Source: an uncultured Tateyamaria sp.
GTDB lineage: Bacteria > Pseudomonadota > Alphaproteobacteria > Rhodobacterales > Rhodobacteraceae
Reading direction: 5' to 3'
Assembly (NCBI RefSeq): GCF_947496075.1
Contig: NZ_CANMBJ010000009.1
Location: 1 to 64,000 of the forward strand
Length of the DNA: 64,000 bases
Position 1 is the first letter of the stretch. Every line of letters begins with the position of its first letter. This document shows positions 56,941 through 64,000 of the stretch, piece after piece. Made by a program: the position numbers and the translations under genes. The notes beneath the pieces are model-generated. The model made no database searches. It was given only the letters and a program-made list of their open reading frames with translations, and was not told where the DNA came from.

Positions 56941-58479
56941 TTAAGCCGTCGACATACCACCACGCATAGCCGTTTGGCCCGACCTCGACGTTGAAGTTTG
57001 GTCGCTCAAGATCGCCTCGACCGCGTGCCGGGCGGAGAGGGTGGCCATGGGCACACCCGCCCCCGGGTGCGTCCCCCCGCCTGCGAGATAGAGGTTCGGG
57101 ATCTGCGTCCGGGCCGTGGGGCGTTGCAGTGCGGCTGTCAGCCCGTGCGGCGTCTGGCCGTAGAGCGCGCCGAGACTTGCCGGGAACATCTGCCCGAACG
57201 CTTGGGGCGTCGTTATCGTTGTCGTATCCGGTGTCGGGCTGAAAGTCATCCCGTGCTGCGCCATCTGGTGCGTGATCTGATGAAGCCATGGGGAGAGGTC
57301 CTCCGAGGTGTCTTCGCCCGTCGCGGGCGCGTTTGTGATGATCTCGAACCGTTCAAGCTGGGGTGGAGCGCGGTCCTGGCCGCGGTCGAGGGCGCAGATG
57401 TAGAAGCTGGGATTTGCGGGCACGCGCCCGGCCATGAGGTCGCGGAATTCGCTGGTCGCGTCCGCCGCGAAGAAGACGTTGTGGTGTGCGAGGTCTGGTC
57501 CGTGCGGTTTGGCGGCGAAGCTGAGCACGCGGGCGGAGAAGCTGCGTTTGGCCTTGGCCGTTTGCGGGGCGATATGCGCTGTGTCGGGTCCGAGTGTGCC
57601 GGTGGCCAGCGCCCTTGGGTCGCCCGCATGTACCAGCATGTCACAGGGCAGGCGGGTTCTGTCTAGCAGATGGACGGCAATTGCCCGTCCGTTCCGGACT
57701 TCGATCCGATCGACATGCGCGTTTGTCACGGTGTCGACGCCGTTGGTGTCCAGCACATGCAAGAGCGCCTGTGTCAACTTATGCATCCCACCCTTGACCA
57801 CCCAGACCCCGTTGGCCTCGGCCTGCCAGATCAGCGATAGGATGGCGGGGGCGTGGGTGGGGCTGCCGCCGACATAAGTGGCGTAGCGGCCAAAGAGTTG
57901 CCGCAGCCTTGGGTCGCGGAAGCTGCGTTTGAGCAGGGTTTTGAGTGTCGACAGTGGGGCCATGGCCGGGATGAGATGGGGCTGGCGCAGCACGTGTTTG
58001 GTGAGGGCGCCGAGCTTGGGCTCGGGGGCCTGCATCATGGGCGCGTCGAAGGCCGTGAAGAGCTGGCGCGTGCGTTTGGTGAACTTGAGGAAGTCCGCCA
58101 CCGCATCGTTGCCGCCAAAGCTGCGGAGCGCGCCGATGTTGCGCTCTTCGTCCGCGTAGAGACCGAGTGTGCTGCCGTCGGGCCAGAAGTGGCGGGCCAG
58201 TTCGTTCTGTTTGATCAGCGTCACATGGTCATCGAGCTGGGTGCCCAGTTGCGCAAAGAGGTCGTCGAAGACGTGCCGCATCGTCAGCACAGTGGGGCCT
58301 GCGTCGATGGGGCCTGCCTTGGAAGGGACCGCGCGGATTTTGCCACCGACGGTCGCGTGCCGTTCCAGCAGTGTCACCGCAAAGCCCGCCGCCCGCAGCT
58401 GGGCCGCGCAGGCAAGGCCAGCGATGCCCGCGCCGATGATCACGGCGCGTTGCGGGGCGGGGGCTATGACATGGGTCAT
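56941..58479 (-). CDS. crtD: Methoxyneurosporene dehydrogenase (carotenoid 3,4-desaturase)
   Basis: 512 residues, CrtI-like FAD enzyme that introduces the 3,4 double bond in the spheroidene pathway. Seen: AVIIGAGIAGLACAAQLRAA (FAD motif), VGGKIRAVPSKAGPIDAGPT, LFGRYATYVGGSPTHAPAIL and the C-terminal LYLAGGGTHPGAGVPMATLS. Its end overlaps the presumed crtC N-terminal coding. Divergent from crtE with two PpsR boxes between them. Confidence 0.96.
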   Translation of the reverse strand: MTHVIAPAPQRAVIIGAGIAGLACAAQLRAAGFAVTLLERHATVGGKIRAVPSKAGPIDAGPTVLTMRHVFDDLFAQLGTQLDDHVTLIKQNELARHFWPDGSTLGLYADEERNIGALRSFGGNDAVADFLKFTKRTRQLFTAFDAPMMQAPEPKLGALTKHVLRQPHLIPAMAPLSTLKTLLKRSFRDPRLRQLFGRYATYVGGSPTHAPAILSLIWQAEANGVWVVKGGMHKLTQALLHVLDTNGVDTVTNAHVDRIEVRNGRAIAVHLLDRTRLPCDMLVHAGDPRALATGTLGPDTAHIAPQTAKAKRSFSARVLSFAAKPHGPDLAHHNVFFAADATSEFRDLMAGRVPANPSFYICALDRGQDRAPPQLERFEIITNAPATGEDTSEDLSPWLHQITHQMAQHGMTFSPTPDTTTITTPQAFGQMFPASLGALYGQTPHGLTAALQRPTARTQIPNLYLAGGGTHPGAGVPMATLSARHAVEAILSDQTSTSRSGQTAMRGGMSTA

Positions 58480-58510
58480 CGGGTGGAATGTTGACTCGTG
58501 ACAGGCAATG

Positions 58511-58528
58511 TGTCCAGTATGATTTACA
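58511..58528. promoter_or_regulatory. PpsR box 1 between crtD and crtE
   Basis: TGTCCAGTATGATTTACA fits TGT-N12-ACA; 24 bp centre-to-centre from box 2. Confidence 0.7.
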
Positions 58529-58534
58529 CTTTAG

Positions 58535-58552
58535 TGTACGCTTAAAGTGACA
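58535..58552. promoter_or_regulatory. PpsR box 2 between crtD and crtE
   Basis: TGTACGCTTAAAGTGACA fits TGT-N12-ACA; 25 bp before the crtE ATG. Confidence 0.7.
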
Positions 58553-58577
58553 TTTATACCGAAAGGGAGCGACGCGC

Positions 58578-59459
58578 ATGGGCCTAAGCACGCGGATCGA
58601 GACGGCGATTGCCGAGGCTGTGGGTGTAGGGCAGGGGGCTGGACGGGCGACCCCGCCGAAGCTTGCGAGCGCTTTGCATTATGCGACGGCCCCCGGTGGG
58701 GCCCGCATCCGCCCTACTATCCTCATGTCTGTTGCGATGGCCTGTGGTGATGATCGCCCGACCGTGTCGAATGCTGCCGCGTCGGCGCTGGAGATGATCC
58801 ATTGCGCGTCCCTCGTCCATGATGATCTGCCGTGTTTTGACGATGCGGATATGCGCCGCGGCAAGGCGTCGGTGCATCGTGCCTATTCCGAGCCGCTGGC
58901 GGTGCTGGCCGGTGACAGCCTGATCGTGCTGGCCTTTGAAACCCTTGCCAGGCAGTCGGGGCATGCGCCCGAGCGGGTGGCGCAGTTGATCATGAACCTT
59001 GCACAGCGGACCGGCATGCCCGGCGGTATCTGTGCGGGGCAGGGATGGGAGAGCGAGGATCAGGTGGATCTGAAGGCCTACCATCAGGCCAAGACTGGGG
59101 CGCTGTTCATTGCGGCCACGCAGATGGGTGCCATTGCGGCAGGGCAGGATGCGGAGCAGTGGTTCGAGCTGGGCGACCGGATTGGCGAGGCGTTCCAGGT
59201 GGCTGATGACTTGCGCGATGCGCTGTATGACGAGGCGACACTGGGCAAGCCTGCGGGTCAGGACGACCTGCACGGGCGGCCGAATGCGGTGGCCTCATTT
59301 GGCGTGCAGGGGGCGATCAGCCGCCTCAAGGATATTCTGGGTGGGGCGATCGCCTCGATCCCGAGTTGCCCGGGCGAGGCGCAGCTGGCCGAGATGGTGC
59401 GGATGTATGCGGAGCGGCTGACGCCTGTTGTGTCTCCATCCCGCGTGCCGGGCGAATGA
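58578..59459 (+). CDS. crtE: Geranylgeranyl diphosphate synthase
   Basis: 293 residues, trans-prenyltransferase supplying GGPP to phytoene synthase and to BchG. Seen: [40 protein letters not shown] (first aspartate-rich motif), [15 protein letters not shown] and [16 protein letters not shown] (second aspartate-rich motif). It starts after GAAAGGGAG and overlaps crtF. Confidence 0.96.
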   Translation: MGLSTRIETAIAEAVGVGQGAGRATPPKLASALHYATAPGGARIRPTILMSVAMACGDDRPTVSNAAASALEMIHCASLVHDDLPCFDDADMRRGKASVHRAYSEPLAVLAGDSLIVLAFETLARQSGHAPERVAQLIMNLAQRTGMPGGICAGQGWESEDQVDLKAYHQAKTGALFIAATQMGAIAAGQDAEQWFELGDRIGEAFQVADDLRDALYDEATLGKPAGQDDLHGRPNAVASFGVQGAISRLKDILGGAIASIPSCPGEAQLAEMVRMYAERLTPVVSPSRVPGE

Positions 59460-60583
59460 CAAGCGACGCGCATGACCTGCCCGGTTGGCCCAAGTATAGG
59501 GTCAGTAGCTGGGTGAACCGGCTGGTCGCACGGCCGGGGTTTCAAAGCTGGGCCAGCAAGTTTCCACTCACACGATCGCGGGCGCGGGCCGATGGGGCCG
59601 CGCTGTTCGATGTGGTGCAGGGGTTTGTGCAAAGCCAGGTGCTGATGGCGCTGGTCGAATTGGACCTGTTCCGGCGGTTGCGGGCAGGGCCGCAGACAGC
59701 CGAGACATTGGGGCGCGCCTGTGATGTGCCTGAGGATGGGATGCGGGTCCTATTGCAGGCGGGGGCCGCGCTGGGGCTGCTCAAACGCAAGAGGGATCGT
59801 TTTGCGCTGGCGCGCAAGGGGGCTGCGCTGATGGGCGTGCCGGGGCTGGAGGCGATGATCCGGCACCACAAGGCATTCTATGATGATCTGCGTGATCCGG
59901 TGGCGTTGCTGCGCAAGCCGGATGAGACGAAGCTGAGCCAGTTCTGGCCTTATGTTTTTGGCGGCGATGTGGATGCGGGCGATGCAGCGGTCTATTCCGA
60001 CCTGATGGCGCAATCGCAGCGCTTGGTGGCTGAGGACACGTTGCGGACCGTATCGCTGAAAGGTGTGCAGCACCTTCTGGATATCGGCGGCGGCACGGGG
60101 GCGTTTCTGGAAGCGGCGGGTCAGGTCAACCGGACGATGCAGATGACGCTGTTCGATCTGCCATCCGTGGTGCCCGATGCGCAGGCGCGGTTTGACGCGG
60201 CGGGGATGGCAGACCGGGTGACCATCGCGCCGGGGTCGTTCCGCGAGGATGCTTTGCCCGAAGGCGCGGATGCGATTTCACTGATCCGTGTTCTTTACGA
60301 TCATTCCGATGACACAGTGCGCGCTTTGTTGGCATCGGTGCATGATGCCTTGCCCCCCGGCGGGCAGTTGATCGTGTCCGAGCCGATGGGCGGCGGTGCC
60401 CGACCCGAGCGGGCAGGGGACGTGTATTTCGCATTTTACACGATGGCGATGCAGACGGGACGCGCCCGATCTGCGGAGGAGATCAGTGCGCTTTTGGTCG
60501 AGGCGGGCTTTGATCAAGTGCGCTGTCCGACGCCCGCGCGCACCTATGTCACGCGCGTTGTGACAGCGGTGCGTCCGATCTGA
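59456..60583 (+). CDS. crtF: Demethylspheroidene O-methyltransferase
   Basis: 375 residues. It methylates the 1-hydroxyl of demethylspheroidene with SAM. Seen: [40 protein letters not shown] (dimerisation helix), [18 protein letters not shown] (SAM motif), [16 protein letters not shown] and [15 protein letters not shown]. The ATG at 59456 lies within the crtE stop (ATGA). Confidence 0.96.
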   Translation: MTSDAHDLPGWPKYRVSSWVNRLVARPGFQSWASKFPLTRSRARADGAALFDVVQGFVQSQVLMALVELDLFRRLRAGPQTAETLGRACDVPEDGMRVLLQAGAALGLLKRKRDRFALARKGAALMGVPGLEAMIRHHKAFYDDLRDPVALLRKPDETKLSQFWPYVFGGDVDAGDAAVYSDLMAQSQRLVAEDTLRTVSLKGVQHLLDIGGGTGAFLEAAGQVNRTMQMTLFDLPSVVPDAQARFDAAGMADRVTIAPGSFREDALPEGADAISLIRVLYDHSDDTVRALLASVHDALPPGGQLIVSEPMGGGARPERAGDVYFAFYTMAMQTGRARSAEEISALLVEAGFDQVRCPTPARTYVTRVVTAVRPI

Positions 60584-60595
60584 TTTACAGGAAAG

Positions 60596-60613
60596 TGTCC
60601 AATCTAATTGACA
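60596..60613. promoter_or_regulatory. PpsR box 1 upstream of bchC
   Basis: TGTCCAATCTAATTGACA, a full TGTC-N10-GACA match, 26 bp from box 2. Confidence 0.85.
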
Positions 60614-60621
60614 CAATGATA

Positions 60622-60639
60622 TGTCCAACTAGAATGACA
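60622..60639. promoter_or_regulatory. PpsR box 2 upstream of bchC
   Basis: TGTCCAACTAGAATGACA, a full TGTC-N10-GACA match. With box 1 it makes a strong tandem operator for bchC-bchX-bchY, although crtF ends only 12 bp before it. Confidence 0.85.
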
Positions 60640-60703
60640 CATAACGACAAAGCGTCGCCCTGAGTCTCTTTCAAAGGAAACCGGGCAATTGCGACGCCCG
60701 AAC

Positions 60704-61651
60704 ATGGAGATGACCTTGGACACTTCTGCCGTCCTACTGAAAGGTCCCAAAGACCTTGATGTCGACACGCTGGCGCTGACGGCGCCGGGGGCAGGTGATC
60801 TGGTTGTCGAAGTCACGCATTCCGGGATTTCCACGGGCACGGAAAAGCTGTTCTGGTCGGGCGACATGCCGCCCTTTCCGGGCATGGGCTATCCGCTGGT
60901 GCCGGGCTACGAGGCTGCTGGTGAAGTGGTAGAGGCCGGTGTGCTGACCGGGTTCAAACCCGGTGACCGTGTGTTCGTGCCGGGGTCGAATTGCTTCGAA
61001 GGTGCCTTTGGCCTGTTTGGTGGGGCGGCGAAAACGCTGGTCACCGACAGTGAGCGTGTGACTCGTATTGATCCCAAGTTGGGGGCGGAGGGCGCATTGC
61101 TGGCCTTGGCCGCCACCGCTCGTCACGCAATGGCTGGCATGAACAAGGCCGTGCCGGACCTGATCGTGGGCCATGGTGTGCTTGGCCGGTTGCTGGCCCG
61201 GTTGACCATCGCCTCGGGCGCGCCTGCGCCGATGGTGTGGGAGATTGACCCTGCCCGCCGCGCCGGTGCGCAGGGGTACGAGGTTCTGCATCCCGATGAT
61301 GATCAACGCCGCGACTATCGGTCGATCTATGACGCGTCGGGGCAGGGTGACCTGTTGAACGATCTGGTCGGTCGCATCGCCAAGGGTGGTGAGATCGTGC
61401 TGGCCGGTTTCTATTCCGCGCCTTTGAGTTTCGCCTTTCCACCCGCCTTCATGAAAGAGGCCCGGTTCCGCGTGGCGGCCGAGTGGACCCGCGAGGATCT
61501 GGCCGCGACCCGTGCGCTGGTGGAATGCGGCGCGCTGCGACTGGATGGGCTGATCACACATACACGGCCCGCTGCCGATGCGCGGGCGGCTTATGAACAG
61601 GCCTTCACTGACGGGGCCTGCCTGAAGATGATTTTGGATTGGGAGCACTGA
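60704..61651 (+). CDS. bchC: Bacteriochlorophyllide a dehydrogenase (3-hydroxyethyl oxidising)
   Basis: 315 residues, medium-chain dehydrogenase-like. It oxidises the C3 1-hydroxyethyl group to acetyl in the last steps before BchG. Seen: [52 protein letters not shown] and [16 protein letters not shown] (cofactor region). Start options: ATG 60704 (chosen), ATG 60710, or TTG 60689, which has the best-spaced AAGGAAA site. Confidence 0.95.
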   Translation: MEMTLDTSAVLLKGPKDLDVDTLALTAPGAGDLVVEVTHSGISTGTEKLFWSGDMPPFPGMGYPLVPGYEAAGEVVEAGVLTGFKPGDRVFVPGSNCFEGAFGLFGGAAKTLVTDSERVTRIDPKLGAEGALLALAATARHAMAGMNKAVPDLIVGHGVLGRLLARLTIASGAPAPMVWEIDPARRAGAQGYEVLHPDDDQRRDYRSIYDASGQGDLLNDLVGRIAKGGEIVLAGFYSAPLSFAFPPAFMKEARFRVAAEWTREDLAATRALVECGALRLDGLITHTRPAADARAAYEQAFTDGACLKMILDWEH

Positions 61652-61654
61652 AGC

Positions 61655-62656
61655 ATGAAAGACGAGGTTCCTAATCTTAAGGATTTCGATCAGCGCCTGC
61701 GTGATGAGGCCAATGAAGACCTGGCCGACGTGTTGCCTGCCGAGGCCACGAAGGACACCCAGATCATCGCGATCTATGGCAAGGGGGGGATTGGCAAGTC
61801 CTTCACCCTCGCCAACCTGAGCCACATGATGGCGGAGCAGGGCAAGCGTGTGCTGCTGATCGGCTGCGATCCGAAGTCTGACACCACCAGCCTGTTGTTT
61901 GGTGGCAAGGCGTGCCCGACCATCATCGAAACCTCGACCCGCAAGAAACTGGCGGGCGAAGAGGTGAAGATCGGTGACGTGTGTTTCAAGCGTGGCGGTG
62001 TGTTTGCCATGGAGCTGGGCGGGCCCGAAGTGGGCCGCGGCTGCGGTGGGCGGGGCATCATCCATGGTTTTGAGCTGCTGGAGAAGCTGGGCTTTCACGA
62101 TTGGGATTTTGACTACGTCCTGCTCGATTTTCTGGGTGACGTGGTGTGTGGCGGCTTTGGTCTGCCCATTGCGCGGGACATGGCGCAGAAAGTGATCCTA
62201 GTCGCGTCGAACGATCTGCAGTCGCTGTATGTGGCCAACAACGTGTGTTCGGCGGTGGAGTATTTCCGCAAGCTGGGCGGCAATGTGGGCGTGGCCGGGC
62301 TGGTCATCAATAAGGATGACGGGTCGGGCGAGGCGCAAGCCTTTGCCGAAGCCGTGGACATTCCGGTGCTGGCGTCCATTCCGCAGGATGATGACCTGCG
62401 CAAGAAATCCGCGAATTACCAGATTGTCGGCACGGACACGTCCCAATGGGGTGCCCTGTTTGCTGCTCTGGGAGAGAACGTGGCCGTCGCACCGCCGGTG
62501 CGTCCTGCGCCCTTGTCGCAGGATGGGCTGCTTGATCTTTTTGACGGGTCCGAGACGGGGGCGGGCATTGAATTGATCCCGGCCACGGACATGGACATGC
62601 GCGGCAAGAATGCAGCGCCGAAAGAGTCCCTTGAAGTGGTGTATGACGACGCATGA
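61655..62656 (+). CDS. bchX: Chlorophyllide a oxidoreductase, X subunit
   Basis: 333 residues, NifH-like ATPase of the complex (BchXYZ) that reduces ring B of chlorophyllide a. Seen: [20 protein letters not shown] (Walker A, P-loop at about 42-49), CDPKSDTTSLLFGG, VGRGCGGRGIIHG and [13 protein letters not shown] (cluster cysteines). It starts 3 bp after bchC and overlaps bchY by 4 bp. Confidence 0.97.
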   Translation: MKDEVPNLKDFDQRLRDEANEDLADVLPAEATKDTQIIAIYGKGGIGKSFTLANLSHMMAEQGKRVLLIGCDPKSDTTSLLFGGKACPTIIETSTRKKLAGEEVKIGDVCFKRGGVFAMELGGPEVGRGCGGRGIIHGFELLEKLGFHDWDFDYVLLDFLGDVVCGGFGLPIARDMAQKVILVASNDLQSLYVANNVCSAVEYFRKLGGNVGVAGLVINKDDGSGEAQAFAEAVDIPVLASIPQDDDLRKKSANYQIVGTDTSQWGALFAALGENVAVAPPVRPAPLSQDGLLDLFDGSETGAGIELIPATDMDMRGKNAAPKESLEVVYDDA

Positions 62657-64000
62657 GTCCCAAGGTCACATATGACGCCGCCGATACGGTGGAGGTGACC
62701 AAGGGCCACCCGCGCGAGGCAGAGATGCCTGCGGTGGAGGCCCCTGTTGACGGTCTGGGCTGTCATTCAGGGTCCGAGATGGAAAAGGCCGCGCGGATGG
62801 CGGGCAACTCCGAGATGTTGGACAAGTTCGCCGCTGACTATCCGCAAGGGCCCCATGACAAACCGCAAAGCATGTGCCCGGCATTCGGGTCGTTGCGTGT
62901 GGGTCTGCGGATGCGCCGCGTGGCGACTGTGCTGAGCGGCTCGGCCTGCTGTGTCTATGGACTGACTTTTGTATCCCATTTCTATGGCGCGCGTCGGTCT
63001 GTTGGCTATGTGCCTTTCAATTCTGAGACTTTGGTGACCGGAAAGCTGTTCGAGGACATTCGCGAGTCTGTTCATGATCTGGCGGACCCAGACAAATATG
63101 ACGCCATTGTCGTGACGAACCTGTGTGTTCCGACGGCCTCTGGCGTGCCGCTGCGGCTGTTGCCGGATGAGATCAATGGGGTTCGGATCGTCGGAATCGA
63201 CGTGCCCGGGTTTGGTATTCCCACCCATGCCGAAGCCAAGGATGTTCTGGCTGGGGCGATGTTGAAATACGCCCGCGCCGAAGTGGAGGCCGGGCCAGTC
63301 GCTGCGCCCGTGGGTGGAAAATCTGATCGCCCGACCGTGGCGCTGCTGGGAGAGATGTTCCCGGCCGATCCCATGATGATCGGGCAAATGCTGGCACCCT
63401 TGGGTCTGGCTGCAGGGCCGGTGGTGCCGTGCCGGGAGTGGCGCGAGCTTTACGCAGCTCTGGATGCGTCCGTCGTGGCGGCGGTGCATCCGTTCTATAC
63501 CGCTGCCGTGCGTGAGTTCGAGGCTGCCGGTCGGCCTATTGTTGGCTCGGCCCCCGTGGGGCGTGATGGCACGGCTGCCTGGCTGAAGGCCATTGGCGAG
63601 GCGCATGGCTGTTCGGCTGAGCAGATTGCCGAGGCGCAGAATGCTGTTTTGCCTGCGATTTCCGGCGGGTTGGCCGCGACGCCGATCAAGGGGACAATCA
63701 CCCTATCAGGCTATGAAGGGTCCGAATTGCTGGTGGCCCGGTTGCTGATCGAGAGCGGGGCGGAGGTGCCTTATGTGGGCACCGCTTGTCCGCGGACACC
63801 GTGGAACGCGGACGATCAGGCGTGGCTTGAGGCCAAGGGTGTGAAGGTGAAGTTCCGTGCATCGCTGGAAGATGATTGTGCCGCCATGGAAGCGGTGCAG
63901 CCGGATCTGGCCATCGGGACGACGCCGGTTGTGCAAAAGTCCAAGGAGCTGGGTATTCCCGGGCTCTACTTCACCAACCTGATTTCGGCGCGGCCCCTGA
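62653..64000 (+). CDS. bchY: Chlorophyllide a oxidoreductase, Y subunit, 3' truncated by window
   Basis: 449 codons are visible and the frame is still open at the window end. BchY with BchZ forms the NifDK-like catalytic unit of chlorophyllide a reductase. Seen: DGLGCHSGSEMEKAARMAGN, SMCPAFGSLRVGLRMRRVAT, SGSACCVYGLTFVSHFYGAR and VVTNLCVPTASGVPLRLLP, with the conserved cysteines, and LGIPGLYFTNLISARPL near the edge. The ATG overlaps the bchX stop (ATGA). bchZ and puf genes would be expected next. Confidence 0.96.
   Translation, partial: MSPKVTYDAADTVEVTKGHPREAEMPAVEAPVDGLGCHSGSEMEKAARMAGNSEMLDKFAADYPQGPHDKPQSMCPAFGSLRVGLRMRRVATVLSGSACCVYGLTFVSHFYGARRSVGYVPFNSETLVTGKLFEDIRESVHDLADPDKYDAIVVTNLCVPTASGVPLRLLPDEINGVRIVGIDVPGFGIPTHAEAKDVLAGAMLKYARAEVEAGPVAAPVGGKSDRPTVALLGEMFPADPMMIGQMLAPLGLAAGPVVPCREWRELYAALDASVVAAVHPFYTAAVREFEAAGRPIVGSAPVGRDGTAAWLKAIGEAHGCSAEQIAEAQNAVLPAISGGLAATPIKGTITLSGYEGSELLVARLLIESGAEVPYVGTACPRTPWNADDQAWLEAKGVKVKFRASLEDDCAAMEAVQPDLAIGTTPVVQKSKELGIPGLYFTNLISARPL

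Noticed and set aside
56894-57289. N-terminal extension of CrtC to ATG 57289
   Set aside because: Most of the added sequence is an out-of-frame reading of crtD; only the last 35 or so residues look like CrtC.
60734-62098. 454-codon open frame antisense to bchC and bchX
   Set aside because: Shadow frame over two certain genes.

Overview
The window comes from an alphaproteobacterium of the Roseobacter group (Rhodobacterales), an aerobic anoxygenic phototroph. The evidence is a nearly complete photosynthesis gene cluster (PGC) for bacteriochlorophyll a and spheroidene-type carotenoids. It includes the oxygen-dependent cyclase acsF; no bchE is seen here. PpsR/PpaA control genes and nine TGT-N12-ACA PpsR boxes are present. 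Nothing in the window is an rRNA, tRNA, CRISPR array or transposase that I could recognise.

Layout: 1-14.1 kb holds general metabolism. It contains a truncated flavodoxin-fold quinone reductase, a histone-deacetylase-like hydrolase, a cupin, an orphan peptide-type ABC binding protein, an SDR, panB-panC, a Doc-type toxin with a 57-residue antitoxin, an M20 peptidase, a persulfide-dioxygenase-like MBL protein with a rhodanese, an FAH-family protein, and a glpD-glpK-isochorismatase operon. From 14.1 to 20.8 kb, on the minus strand, come lysE, idi, bchP, a PucC-family transporter, bchG, ppsR and ppaA. From 21.1 to 37.6 kb, on the plus strand, come bchF-N-B-H-L-M, lhaA, puhA-B-C, a small conserved-looking gene, acsF, puhE, hemA and the cytochrome c2 gene. 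From 37.7 to 42.4 kb lie opgG, a lipoprotein, a winged-helix/DUF1835 pair and a DinB protein. From 42.4 to 45.9 kb there is a plasmid-type replication and partition module: a DnaA-like replicase divergent from parA-parB. From 46.1 to 53.6 kb the PGC resumes with bchO-D-I-crtA (minus) and crtI-crtB-tspO (plus). An epimerase and an AraC regulator sit at 53.9-55.9 kb. Then follow crtC/crtD (minus), crtE-crtF, and bchC-X-Y, which runs off the right edge.

The most notable feature is that the PGC is split by a rep/parAB module. The module is surrounded by 11 perfect copies and 2 degenerate copies of a 16-bp palindrome, TGTCCCCGCGGGGACA, between 43.4 and 48.15 kb. I found it nowhere else in the window. 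The copies behave like a dispersed parS centromere, and several lie inside the reading frames of bchO and bchD, so the centromere appears to have spread into photosynthesis genes. This fits an extrachromosomal PGC of the kind reported in Roseobacter litoralis and Sulfitobacter guttiformis, but replicon status cannot be proven from this window alone.

Other unexplained structure includes a dispersed hairpin repeat that is translated within BchN and BchB, and a pair of 122-bp MITE-like elements in inverted orientation around puhB-puhC-acsF. There are also two perfect long inverted repeats next to the epimerase/AraC insertion, a tandem operator in front of the DUF1835 gene, and a crtC gene whose conserved N-terminus has no start codon.
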